DNA of 49,037 nt, from IMG/VR virus record IMGVR_UViG_3300035170_000032, positions 1 to 49,037 of that record; one strand, 5' to 3'. The stretch is from a virus. The notes below the pieces were generated by a model. The model saw only the letters and a program-made list of their open reading frames with translations. It had not been told where the DNA came from and made no database searches. Shown here piece after piece: positions 5,334 to 13,130 of the stretch. Positions within the stretch are counted from its first letter, which is position 1, and every line of letters begins with the position of its first letter. The position numbers and the translations under genes were made by a program.

Positions 5334-6252
5334 ACAGCCTGTAGGAACAGCGCCGGGGATTTATTATGATATGTCCGACGAGGAATATCATGCTGACCCA
5401 TCCTTAAGCAGCAGCGGAATAAAAAAGCTCTTACCCGCCGAGGAAGGTGACAAACCAAATCCCTTAGAATATTGGGAGGAATCGGTTTTAAACCCAAATC
5501 GAGAGCCGCTAGACACGGCCGCATTACGTTATGGACGCGCCTACCATACGCTTGTGCTTCAGCCCCAAATTTTTAGCAATCAATTTATCGTATTACCTCC
5601 CGTCAATGATATAAAAATTGATTCTGAGGCATGGGCTGAATTGAGGGATGGTGAAGATGGTAAAGATTTTATCCTTCTTGAATCAAAAACGGCAAAAGTT
5701 GTGAAATATGGTGGTAAAAAAATTGTTATTTCACAAAGCGATTATGCCGATATGTGCACAATGCGTGATGTTTTATTCAGATCGCCGCAAATATCAACAC
5801 TGCTGAATGAAAGCGACAAAGAAGTTGCGATTTTCTGGCGTGATGAAGAAACCGGAATCATGTGCCGGGTGAAGTTTGACTTATTACATCCTCAATTTAT
5901 CACCGATTTGAAAACTATTGCTTCCAGTACCTCATCGAAACGCAAACTGCGCTATGAGTGCTTGGATAGAAAATACCCGGTTTCTGCTGCTATGTACCTC
6001 GAAGGATTAAGAGTGGCGTGCGAAAATGGGTGGATTACTGAAAATAGTCATTCCCAGTTTGCCTTATTGTTTCAGGGTAAAAATAAGCCTCATACCCCAC
6101 GTTTGGTAGTTATCAATGATAACCACATAATAAAAGGTCATGATTATTTTAGGCTTGGACTGGAAATTTACCAGGAAAATTTAGAAAAATACGGCACTGA
6201 TCGTTGGTCGGATGACCAATGTCATGCCGAATATTTATTTGATGAAATTTAA
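5323..6252 (+). CDS. RecE/ExoVIII-like PD-(D/E)XK exonuclease
   Basis: It encodes 309 aa. The order matches PDDEXK-type exodeoxyribonuclease VIII proteins: an N-terminal YYDMSDEEYHADPSLSSSGI, then YGRAYHTLVLQP, then the catalytic core EVAIFWRDE...CRVKFDLL...ITDLKT (Asp, then Asp-x-Lys). Such enzymes resect dsDNA 5' ends to leave 3' ssDNA for the partner annealing protein, here the next gene. Recombination may circularise or concatenate phage DNA. Confidence 0.85.
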   Translation: MLNKQPVGTAPGIYYDMSDEEYHADPSLSSSGIKKLLPAEEGDKPNPLEYWEESVLNPNREPLDTAALRYGRAYHTLVLQPQIFSNQFIVLPPVNDIKIDSEAWAELRDGEDGKDFILLESKTAKVVKYGGKKIVISQSDYADMCTMRDVLFRSPQISTLLNESDKEVAIFWRDEETGIMCRVKFDLLHPQFITDLKTIASSTSSKRKLRYECLDRKYPVSAAMYLEGLRVACENGWITENSHSQFALLFQGKNKPHTPRLVVINDNHIIKGHDYFRLGLEIYQENLEKYGTDRWSDDQCHAEYLFDEI

Positions 6253-6267
6253 TTAAGGAACAAAATT

Positions 6268-7434
6268 ATGAAAGAACCCACAGAATTTGGTAATGAAAAT
6301 AGCGTTGTCGAGCTTGTAACTAAAGCTGAATACGATATTCAAATAGCTACCGCAAAAAAATATCCTCGCTCTGTCAGGCAATTCATACAAAATGCCACTG
6401 AGCTTGTGACATTGAATGAAGCCACCTCAGAAGATTGCATCTATGCCCTTCCTAGAGCTGGAAAAACTATTGAAGGCCCAAGTGCGCGATTTGCTGAAAT
6501 TATATTGCATGCGTGGGGTCATACTCGCGCAGGGGCGCGGATAGTTAATGAAGATGGTAGATTCATTACAGCCCAGGGCGTTTGTCATGATTTGCAAAGC
6601 AATACCCTTATTACATACGAAATACGCCGCCGAATCACTAATAAAAGCGGAAAGAGATTTGATGATGATATGATAGGCGTTACCGGGAACGCTGCCGCAT
6701 CTATTGCTTTACGTAATGCAATCACAAAAGTAATCCCAAAAGCATTGTGGGAACCTGTTTATCAGGAGGCAAGAAAGGTCGTTATGGGAGATTCTAAGAC
6801 TTTGGCCAATAGAAGGGCATCAGCTCTTGTTCATCTTCAAAAATTTGGTGTCACCGAAGAAATGGTTCTAAAGAAGCTTGAAATAAAGGGAATCGAGGAC
6901 ATTACTTTAGATCATTTAGTTACGCTTAGAGGAATCGCTACAGCATTAAAAGAGGGTGAGCATACAATGGAAAAAATTTTCCTTGATGAAGCTAGTTCCT
7001 CTCCTTCAAAAAAACCGAATGATATCAACGATATCTTAAACAAATCCTCTCAAGAATCGTTCGATCCGCAAACCGGCGAAATAATCAGCCCGGCACCGGC
7101 AAAGCATAACGATCCATTAAATGCTTCAATCGACGCAGCCATGGCGGAACAACAAAATACGTCCAATAACAGTGACAACACTCACATTGAGACAGTAGAC
7201 GATTCTGAACAAGCAGAAGAAATTTTCCCCCTCGATCTAATACCAGCCCTCGTTTCCCGTACCGGAGCAGAACTAAAAAGGGATGCAAGTAATATGATCA
7301 AACACCTTGAAAAGACACAACAAGAACAGCGTAAAGAGTTGCTAGAAAGACATGATCCCGGTTTGTTAAATTCTCTCAGCAATAAAGGAATGGGGCAGAT
7401 AAAAAGTAAAATTACAAAATTACTACAAGAATAA
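6268..7434 (+). CDS. Putative single-strand annealing protein
   Basis: It encodes 388 aa. The first ~220 residues are conserved-looking (YALPRAGKTIEGPSARFAEI, and GVTGNAAASIALRNAITKVI). The C-terminal ~170 aa are a variable, charged linker plus a Lys-rich helical end. No classical RecT or Erf motif is certain. The assignment rests mainly on its place directly after the RecE-like exonuclease, the usual exonuclease/annealase order. Confidence 0.6.
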   Translation: MKEPTEFGNENSVVELVTKAEYDIQIATAKKYPRSVRQFIQNATELVTLNEATSEDCIYALPRAGKTIEGPSARFAEIILHAWGHTRAGARIVNEDGRFITAQGVCHDLQSNTLITYEIRRRITNKSGKRFDDDMIGVTGNAAASIALRNAITKVIPKALWEPVYQEARKVVMGDSKTLANRRASALVHLQKFGVTEEMVLKKLEIKGIEDITLDHLVTLRGIATALKEGEHTMEKIFLDEASSSPSKKPNDINDILNKSSQESFDPQTGEIISPAPAKHNDPLNASIDAAMAEQQNTSNNSDNTHIETVDDSEQAEEIFPLDLIPALVSRTGAELKRDASNMIKHLEKTQQEQRKELLERHDPGLLNSLSNKGMGQIKSKITKLLQE

Positions 7435-7460
7435 TCAACATTAACAAAAGGAAATTTTAT

Positions 7461-8306
7461 ATGACTCAAGAAACAACCAAAAAACCAACCTCAAAGTTAG
7501 AAATCATTACCCCCGAAATCGCCGGGAAATGGCTAGGTAAAAATGAAAACAACCGCCACATAACTAAAAATTCCATTGAAATTTATACTAAAGCTATGTT
7601 GCGTGGTGAGTGGATACCCAATACTCAAGCGATAGGTTTTGACGTTGATGGAAATCTTATTGACGGTCAACATAGATTACATGCGGTCCTTGCTTCAGGA
7701 ATAACGATAGAATCCTTTGTGGTACGAAATTTACCAAAAAATGCCTTCTCTACTATTGATACAGGTAGAAAACGTAGAACATCAGATTTTCTATCTATGT
7801 CTGGTCACCTGAATTCAATTAGTATAGCGGCGGGTTTGTGGTGGTTACATGCTTATAAAAAACATGTATTTAAAAATATGGTAACCACACGAAGAGTTTC
7901 TAACTCGGAGATCATGGAAATTTTTGAAGAAAATCCATCATTTCCAGAAACAGTAAAATACATAAAGAGTTTATCTTTTAAGCAGCCGTTAATTCCACCA
8001 TCAGCGGCAATGGCACTTTGTTATATTTTTGCTACAAAATGCCCACATGAATCACGGGAATTTTTTAGAAAATTATATACAGGAAGCAATCTTAGTGAAG
8101 ATAGCCCTCTCTTGGTGTTAAGAAATCAACAAATTAATTTACGAACCAATAGGATTAATCAAGGAAAAAGGGAACTTGTTATATCGGTCATAAAAGCATG
8201 GAATGCGTTTATAAATAATAAGCCAATGACTAGTTTAAAGGTGTTACCAACTGAAGAAGTTCCTCAAATTGAATGGGGTCAATCTGAATTTAAATTAAGC
8301 GCATGA
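7461..8306 (+). CDS. DGQHRL-motif (ParB/DndB-like) protein
   Basis: It encodes 281 aa with AAAGGAAA upstream. Residues ~60-80 contain IGFDVDGNLIDGQHRLHAVL, the signature of ParB-like nuclease-fold and DGQHR proteins. A helical C-terminal domain follows. Related phage proteins are common near recombination genes, but their role is not established. Some DGQHR proteins (DndB) regulate DNA phosphorothioation genes; that link is only a possibility here. Confidence 0.75.
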   Translation: MTQETTKKPTSKLEIITPEIAGKWLGKNENNRHITKNSIEIYTKAMLRGEWIPNTQAIGFDVDGNLIDGQHRLHAVLASGITIESFVVRNLPKNAFSTIDTGRKRRTSDFLSMSGHLNSISIAAGLWWLHAYKKHVFKNMVTTRRVSNSEIMEIFEENPSFPETVKYIKSLSFKQPLIPPSAAMALCYIFATKCPHESREFFRKLYTGSNLSEDSPLLVLRNQQINLRTNRINQGKRELVISVIKAWNAFINNKPMTSLKVLPTEEVPQIEWGQSEFKLSA

Positions 8307-8314
8307 GGTCAATC

Positions 8315-8416
8315 ATGAATAAACTAAAAAAGTTAACAGAAATAGACATATTCCTAATATTTTTAATAATTATTATCCTAGTAATGGGCGGTAGTATTAT
8401 TTATTTAAACTTCTAA
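8315..8416 (+). CDS. Tiny membrane protein (33 aa)
   Basis: ATG 8315 lies 9 nt after the previous stop with GAGG upstream. Residues ~10-30 are one hydrophobic helix rich in Ile, Leu and Phe. The stop is 1 nt before the next ATG, so it probably forms a pair with it. Confidence 0.5.
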   Translation: MNKLKKLTEIDIFLIFLIIIILVMGGSIIYLNF

Positions 8417-8417
8417 A

Positions 8418-8630
8418 ATGCCTAATTTTTTAATAGTAATTGCTGTATTTTTCGGTATTGTCATGAGTATAATTTTTTATAATACCGGAAAAACCAGCGG
8501 TCAAAACAAAACCTGTCAACAAGCGTATGCGGAGGATGTGGATAGAAAAATACCTATTTGCCGGATTTGGAAAGACAGGATAGACCGGGAGACTAACGAA
8601 AAACTGGGAGTGAAAAATGACAGTCCATGA
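8418..8630 (+). CDS. Membrane-anchored small protein
   Basis: It encodes 70 aa: an N-terminal membrane helix (residues ~3-22, FLIVIAVFFGIVMSIIFY) and a ~45-residue polar domain with two Cys (C33, C48 approximately). Topology resembles small spanin-like or exclusion proteins, but its early-operon position argues against lysis. Confidence 0.55.
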   Translation: MPNFLIVIAVFFGIVMSIIFYNTGKTSGQNKTCQQAYAEDVDRKIPICRIWKDRIDRETNEKLGVKNDSP

Positions 8631-8646
8631 ATAAAAAACAAAGCGT

Positions 8647-8852
8647 GGGTTGTCACCAAATACCCTGAAAAGGGTAGTAGTCAAGAACGCGATAGGGACT
8701 TTAAACTAGCGTGACAGCCCGGAGAGACGGCACTTTATGGCGGCATTCTCTCGTTATTGGGATGATATTTAATATACGCATGGATTGTCCTAAGTTGGAT
8801 TCTGTGCGTCCCTATAAATTATCGCGTTACAGGAAGGGTAGGAATGCCGCCA
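8647..8852 (+). ncRNA. Candidate structured RNA element
   Basis: The ~260-nt gap between genes folds well on paper. GGGTTGTCAC (8647-8656) pairs with GTGACAGCCC (8711-8720) around a TACCCT-GAAA-AGGGTA tetraloop hairpin (8661-8676). Then TGGCGGCATTC (8738-8748) pairs exactly with GAATGCCGCCA (8842-8852), closing a rod with further ACGCA/TGCGT pairing inside. No convincing reading frame crosses it. It does not match a tRNA, tmRNA, common riboswitch or group I intron core that I can recognise. Confidence 0.5.
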
Positions 8853-8889
8853 CCAAACAACAACGCAGCGATGCGGAGAGAGGGGATAT

Positions 8890-9072
8890 ATGGAATGCCC
8901 ATACTGCCTAAATGAACTATGTGACCATGATTATTTTGGTCGCGGAATACCTGGGACAAGAGATTTTAAAAAGATAGGTGACATATATAAATATGCTAAT
9001 GAAGATTGTTCAATGTTTGACCAACATTTCCATACAAGAAATGGTGATCTTCGTGAAGGATATCCTTGTTAG
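8890..9072 (+). CDS. Small zinc-finger-like protein
   Basis: It encodes 60 aa with a strong GAGAGGGG site 5 nt before the ATG. CPYC at residues 3-6 and a later CDHD, HFHTR and terminal Cys could bind zinc. Family unknown. Confidence 0.6.
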   Translation: MECPYCLNELCDHDYFGRGIPGTRDFKKIGDIYKYANEDCSMFDQHFHTRNGDLREGYPC

Positions 9073-9098
9073 AGTAAAAACAACCGCAGCGGAGTAAG

Positions 9099-9230
9099 GT
9101 GATTAGTAAAAACATTTACGATTTAAAGCTGCATGAGGAAAACACGCGATTGCGTGCTGCTTTAGAATTTTATGAATATTTGCATGACGATGGTAAAATC
9201 GCCCGTGAGGCGTTAAAGGACACAAAATGA
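9099..9230 (+). CDS. Small protein with GTG start
   Basis: It encodes 43 aa from GTG 9099, with GGAG 5 nt upstream. It contains the segment LHEENTRLRAALEFYEYLHD, typical of short phage coiled-coil proteins. The stop overlaps the next start (ATGA). That segment resembles the TQENARLRN stretch in the next gene. Confidence 0.5.
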   Translation: MISKNIYDLKLHEENTRLRAALEFYEYLHDDGKIAREALKDTK

Positions 9231-9610
9231 CCACAAACGACGAAATCACACCGGAATTGGTGCGTACCATGATACAGGCAATGGATGAGGGTGATATATA
9301 TCGTCAATCCGCCTATAGGGCTATTTTGCAAGCATATCTCAATAAATGCCAACATTTCGACGCTATAGTAAAGGATGGAAGGCGCTTAATTTCAGAAAAA
9401 ATTACACTGACTCAGGAAAACGCGCGGTTGCGGAATATCGTGGATAAGCAGCGAGAGGCGTTGGAAAATATAAGGCCAATATTACGCCAAATACCAGATT
9501 TAACGGAAGCTATGGAATTTCATAAAGTAACTCATTACTGCGCTAATTTACTCGCAATCATCGAAGATGCCCTAGCCCTCACCATCCCCAATAAGGACAC
9601 CCCATCATGA
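9227..9610 (+). CDS. Coiled-coil hypothetical protein
   Basis: It encodes 127 aa, helical, with a central heptad-like part (ISEKITLTQENARLRNIVDK). It is coupled by 4-base overlaps to the genes on both sides. Phage accessory proteins with ENARLR segments are common and mostly uncharacterised. Confidence 0.7.
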   Translation: MTTNDEITPELVRTMIQAMDEGDIYRQSAYRAILQAYLNKCQHFDAIVKDGRRLISEKITLTQENARLRNIVDKQREALENIRPILRQIPDLTEAMEFHKVTHYCANLLAIIEDALALTIPNKDTPS

Positions 9611-9753
9611 AAAAAATCATCATCATAGGGTATCTAATTTTAGTCGCTATTTTTATCAGTTATCTCACATGGCACGGCGATTATACGGTTTTATTGGCGT
9701 TTTTTAGCGTCTGGATAGCGTGTATTTTTTTAGATAGGAGGAAGGGGAAATGA
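9607..9753 (+). CDS. Two-helix membrane protein (48 aa)
   Basis: It starts at ATG 9607 overlapping the previous stop and ends overlapping the next start. Two hydrophobic helices (residues ~4-20 and 26-42) are separated by TWHGDYT, and a basic tail RRKGK suggests the C-terminus is cytoplasmic. Function unknown. Confidence 0.6.
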   Translation: MKKIIIIGYLILVAIFISYLTWHGDYTVLLAFFSVWIACIFLDRRKGK

Positions 9754-10169
9754 GTCGATATTATTTCGTGGAGTGTCCTTTAGAGGCTGCACTTGCTGCT
9801 AAAAACCATGGGTTTAAATTTGCTGATAAAGACGGCGACGAACTTTTTTTAGTGCAAGAAATGAGTGGACGGCATGTCTTTCAAAAATGGATTAATGATT
9901 TTTATGAGGGTAAGCAATATCGTAAGATGGCCGATTATTACGGTAAATATTATATTGCACCTAAAATTTTAAAAACCATAGATGACGATCTGATTGAAAC
10001 GGGAGATCATAAGTTTCTGTTGGTTGCACCGGAACAATATGTAAAAAAATATCCGTTGACTATGATTACGAAGGAGTGTGCTGATTGGACAATTGAAGAA
10101 GATTGCGCTCACATAATACGACGCGGTGATTTTAGCTTTCCAACCATCAAATACGAGGATGTAGCATGA
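9750..10169 (+). CDS. Hypothetical early protein
   Basis: It encodes 139 aa with AGGAGG about 8-13 nt upstream of the ATG. Rich in Tyr, Lys and Asp, with no recognised domain. It overlaps the next gene by 4 bases. Confidence 0.7.
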   Translation: MSRYYFVECPLEAALAAKNHGFKFADKDGDELFLVQEMSGRHVFQKWINDFYEGKQYRKMADYYGKYYIAPKILKTIDDDLIETGDHKFLLVAPEQYVKKYPLTMITKECADWTIEEDCAHIIRRGDFSFPTIKYEDVA

Positions 10170-10378
10170 GCGGCGGATGTTATGATTATCCTTTCATAAA
10201 AATGGATACTTTTATAGAACAATTTGAAACGAATAATGATAAACGGCGTGAAGCATTTAGAATACTCTGTGGGCTAGTATCCATCGCAATGAGAGAAATT
10301 GAGTGGGTTGATTCTTATGACACTGAGCCAGGGGATGAGTATGATGCCATTGATGCTGCTTTAAACTTTAAAGGATGA
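10166..10378 (+). CDS. MSGG-type small phage protein
   Basis: It encodes 70 aa, beginning MSGGCYDYPF. Short proteins with an MSGG(S/C)YDY start occur widely in phage early regions without known function. The C-terminal half is acidic. Confidence 0.65.
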   Translation: MSGGCYDYPFIKMDTFIEQFETNNDKRREAFRILCGLVSIAMREIEWVDSYDTEPGDEYDAIDAALNFKG

Positions 10379-10384
10379 TCATAA

Positions 10385-10849
10385 ATGACGCAAGAACTTA
10401 TTACCATTGAGGAAATCATTAAGCTGAATAGCGAGCGGACGCAGGGAACTTGGCAATATAAAACAGAAGGTAAGCCTGACTATCAATATATATCTCGCGA
10501 CGGCATACAACAGCTTGACGATACTATTATTTTCGATGATGGCATATATCCTATTGATCCTAAAGATTTAGAGTTTATCGCAGCAGCCCCACGGATCGCA
10601 GCAAAGGCGATTGATCTTGATGAAATTTGTCAAGATCAGCACAAGAGGTTAGGGATCATTACGCGCGATATGAATGGATGGGCTAAAAGCTTTGCAGAAG
10701 AAAAAAGAAAGACGACCGAGTTGGATAATATAGTAAATCGACTCCGAAAATCCAACGACGATCTGGTTAAAGAAAATCGAGAGCTACAGAAGCTGGTGTA
10801 TGATCTGCAACAAACGAATCAAACGCTTTTGAAGAGGTTGGGAGCATGA
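10385..10849 (+). CDS. Hypothetical protein with C-terminal coiled coil
   Basis: It encodes 154 aa. The first half contains AAPRIAAKAIDL, a segment often seen in short phage proteins of the ead/DUF-type early region. The last ~60 residues form a leucine-heptad coil (LDNIVNRLRKSNDDLVKENR). Probably oligomeric; partner unknown. Confidence 0.7.
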   Translation: MTQELITIEEIIKLNSERTQGTWQYKTEGKPDYQYISRDGIQQLDDTIIFDDGIYPIDPKDLEFIAAAPRIAAKAIDLDEICQDQHKRLGIITRDMNGWAKSFAEEKRKTTELDNIVNRLRKSNDDLVKENRELQKLVYDLQQTNQTLLKRLGA

Positions 10850-11523
10850 CACAAAATCTACGACCAATAACTCTACCAATAGACCCCGCCAAAGCTCACC
10901 TGTATGTGGCTAGGAACGGGGTTGGGGTGAAGGAAATTATATTGTGTTACTCCACCGATAATTATCCATATAGCGTAATATATGATGATCAAAACGACGA
11001 GTTTATAACTACACATGGTTCTGTACACTCAATTCCAAGCCATCAATACGACCTCACCCACGAAATCATTCCCGAACCCGAAGCGCAGGGGCTTGATTGG
11101 AGTGGTGTTATAAAGACATTACATGATGCAGCGTATAAATTTCATAAAAGAAAAGTAAACGATTGTGGAGATTTGGAGTTTAAGCAAGATGCCCTCGCCA
11201 TCCTCCAGCAATTCGAGCGCGAATGTATACAAACTACCCCACTTTGTATACATTGCGATGCACAAAAGATACAAACCTCTACCGATTTAACGGGAAACTT
11301 AAGTGATGAATACAAAGCCCCCTGCGTAGTAAAAAATCCGAACGACATAAATGGCCTCACGTTGCGCGATTATTTCGCTGTGGCGGCGTTGCAGGGATTG
11401 TTAAGCGATCAAATTAATCCAAGTGAAGAATTATTTGGTCATCAAACCGTAGCAAGTAGGTCGGCTGCCGATGCTTATCTATTAGCCGATGCCATGCTCA
11501 AAGCGAGAGGGGAGATTAAATAA
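10846..11523 (+). CDS. Modular hypothetical early protein
   Basis: It encodes 225 aa. Residues ~55-110 are a linker and helix. The C-terminal ~50 aa (GLTLRDYFAVAALQGLLSDQ, later YLLADAMLKAR) match a short module common at the end of phage early proteins. Four-base overlap upstream; the stop abuts the next start. Function unknown. Confidence 0.7.
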   Translation: MTQNLRPITLPIDPAKAHLYVARNGVGVKEIILCYSTDNYPYSVIYDDQNDEFITTHGSVHSIPSHQYDLTHEIIPEPEAQGLDWSGVIKTLHDAAYKFHKRKVNDCGDLEFKQDALAILQQFERECIQTTPLCIHCDAQKIQTSTDLTGNLSDEYKAPCVVKNPNDINGLTLRDYFAVAALQGLLSDQINPSEELFGHQTVASRSAADAYLLADAMLKARGEIK

Positions 11524-11705
11524 TGGATATATGGTTTGCTATAGGGATCACATTTTGGGTATTTGCAGTTGTTACCGTTTCATTTTGGAATTGCGGTGCT
11601 ATAAGTTTTCTCAAAGAAAAGGTTGTTGAACTGGAGGTCAGGATAACTATTTTAGAGGTTAAATTGATGGTGCTTGAATTAAAGAAAGATGAATTGCCAT
11701 TTTAA
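11523..11705 (+). CDS. Membrane protein with coiled tail
   Basis: It encodes 60 aa: one membrane helix (residues ~5-29) and then a Leu/Val/Glu heptad coil. Coupled to the previous gene by a one-base overlap. Role unknown. Confidence 0.6.
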   Translation: MDIWFAIGITFWVFAVVTVSFWNCGAISFLKEKVVELEVRITILEVKLMVLELKKDELPF

Positions 11706-11723
11706 CAGAGAGGATCGGTAAAA

Positions 11724-12518
11724 ATTCTTAAAGTTTTAGATTTATTCAGCGGTATTGGTGGGTTTTCTCTCGGCCTTGAACGTGCCGGCATGAAAACGGT
11801 TGCTTTCTGCGAGATTGAGAAGTTTCCACAGGCAGTGCTGCATAAGCATTGGCCTGATGTGCCGATTTATGATGATGTTTGCCAACTGACAGCAGAAAAA
11901 TTAAGGAGTGATGGAATTGGAACAATTGACGTTATTTGCGGCGGATTCCCATGCCAAGATATTTCCGTTGCAGGAAAAAGAAAAGGTCTTGCAGGGAGAA
12001 GAAGTGGATTATGGAAAGAATACGTTAGAATTATTAACGATATTAGACCCCACTACGTTATTGTGGAAAACGTCACAGGTTTGTTATCAGGAGCAAGGGG
12101 GGCTTGGTTTGGAGAATTTCTCACGGACCTGGCCCAAATCGGGTATGATGCAGAATGGGAATGTATATCGGCGCAACAGGTTGGAGCTCCACACCAAAGA
12201 CAGAGGGCTTGGATTATTGCTTACCCCAGTAAGGTCAGACGGAATAATGGCATATTTAATTACATCAAATATGAAATTCCGGCTTACAAAGAATGGAACA
12301 TATCGCAAAATATCAAATCAGGGAAAGGATGGAAACATTGGCTTATTGAGGTTTGTAAAAATTGTGACTGGTTTGTATCCAAAAGCGACTTTTGTGGAAT
12401 GGATGATGGGTTATCCAAAGAATTGGACGCTATTGCAACTTTAGGGAATGCCGTCGTGCCGCAAATCCCGGAAATCATCGGACGCGCAATAATGAATAGT
12501 TATGAAAATCGAAAATAG
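11724..12518 (+). CDS. Cytosine-C5 DNA methyltransferase, ATT start
   Basis: It encodes 264 aa. Motif I DLFSGIGG (residues 6-13) lies before the first ATG (11790). The frame is closed at TAA 11703, and the only usable start is ATT 11724, with AGAGGA 9 nt upstream. Other motifs: CGGFPCQD with catalytic Cys about 77, ENV about 115-117, QRQRAW about 160, and LGNAVVPQ near 245. The target-recognition part is short. It would methylate phage DNA against host restriction, or regulate. A second reading frame (11911-12444) is open and family-like throughout. Confidence 0.9.
   Translation: MLKVLDLFSGIGGFSLGLERAGMKTVAFCEIEKFPQAVLHKHWPDVPIYDDVCQLTAEKLRSDGIGTIDVICGGFPCQDISVAGKRKGLAGRRSGLWKEYVRIINDIRPHYVIVENVTGLLSGARGAWFGEFLTDLAQIGYDAEWECISAQQVGAPHQRQRAWIIAYPSKVRRNNGIFNYIKYEIPAYKEWNISQNIKSGKGWKHWLIEVCKNCDWFVSKSDFCGMDDGLSKELDAIATLGNAVVPQIPEIIGRAIMNSYENRK
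11911..12444 (+). CDS. Embedded +1-frame gene within the methyltransferase
   Basis: It encodes 177 aa wholly inside the methyltransferase in the +1 frame. AAGGAG lies 2 nt before ATG 11911 (8 nt before an alternative TTG 11917). The product has FSRTWPKSGMMQNGNVYRR (about 70-88), then a variable part and FVEWMMGYPKNWT at the end. From memory these match a family of unknown-function phage proteins with (E)TWPRSGM-x-RNG-x-A/VYRL and VEWLMGFP-x-GWT motifs, usually found beside dcm-type genes. Both motif blocks arise from conserved methyltransferase codons read +1, which suggests birth by overprinting. Expression is unproven. Confidence 0.6.
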   Translation: MELEQLTLFAADSHAKIFPLQEKEKVLQGEEVDYGKNTLELLTILDPTTLLWKTSQVCYQEQGGLGLENFSRTWPKSGMMQNGNVYRRNRLELHTKDRGLGLLLTPVRSDGIMAYLITSNMKFRLTKNGTYRKISNQGKDGNIGLLRFVKIVTGLYPKATFVEWMMGYPKNWTLLQL

Positions 12519-12708
12519 CCCAATAGTCAAATACCTATACCTCATATTTTGCAAGTGCGGATGGGGAAAGTATATTATTCCTGACGGTACGGAGGTCAAT
12601 ATAGCTTGCGATATGATCAAGCAAGAGGCTGAGTTAGGGTGCCGTTTCTGCGGCGGTGAAAAGCTTCATATGAGAAATGCTAACGATGGGATGAATGAGG
12701 CAATGTAA
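12502..12708 (+). CDS. Small zinc-ribbon-like protein
   Basis: It encodes 68 aa overlapping the end of the methyltransferase. FCKCGWGKYI and CRFCGGEKLH provide CxC and CxxC pairs about 30 residues apart, the layout of a zinc ribbon. Its stop overlaps the next start. Confidence 0.65.
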   Translation: MKIENSPIVKYLYLIFCKCGWGKYIIPDGTEVNIACDMIKQEAELGCRFCGGEKLHMRNANDGMNEAM

Positions 12709-13130
12709 TGACAGTGTTTGACCTGATTAAATGTGGGCGTTTAAAGCTAAATGTCGCCAGAGATATTCTTAAAAAAGAATCATCAAAATATGGTAGTGAT
12801 TTTGTTGAAATGGTTTGCGATCCTCCTAATGATAATTTTATAAAGGCACTGCGTTCACGAGATTTTTTGGTGCAAATATCTCAAGAAAATGGTGCTATCC
12901 GTCTCTCTATAAATCGCACTATTTTAAATCAAAAAGGAACGCGCTGGCAAGATGGCATTAGCTGGGATGAAATTCAGAATATCAAAAATAAAATTGGTTA
13001 TGCTGAGAGGTGCGCTGTCGAGATTTATCCACCGGAAAATCATAAAGTCGATGTTGCTAATATACGTCATATCTGGGTTTTAGAAAAAGAACCCGATTTT
13101 ATGTGGAAAAATAATTTGGTTGACAAATAG
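12708..13130 (+). CDS. DUF7694-like phage protein
   Basis: It encodes 140 aa. The C-terminal ~80 residues (ISWDEIQNIKNKIGYAERCA, then EIYPPE, then NIRHIWVLE) match a small phage domain with WDEL-x(2)-KNEI, AVEVYPP and NMRHLWVL blocks. It is the last gene of the rightward operon, and its final codons and stop lie in the left arm of the 40-bp inverted repeat. Confidence 0.75.
   Translation: MTVFDLIKCGRLKLNVARDILKKESSKYGSDFVEMVCDPPNDNFIKALRSRDFLVQISQENGAIRLSINRTILNQKGTRWQDGISWDEIQNIKNKIGYAERCAVEIYPPENHKVDVANIRHIWVLEKEPDFMWKNNLVDK

Noticed and set aside
8647-8852. Group I intron
   Set aside because: No recognisable P7/G-binding core, and flanking genes are complete, so there is no split exon.
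8738-8855. tRNA-like acceptor stem followed by CCACCA-like end
   Set aside because: The enclosed ~90 nt lack T-arm, D-arm and anticodon arm in tRNA or tmRNA order; kept only as part of a structured RNA.
8711-8911. 66-aa frame with GTG start across the structured region
   Set aside because: No ribosome site, Arg-rich unconvincing composition, and it overlaps the well-supported gene at 8890; pairing explains the region better.
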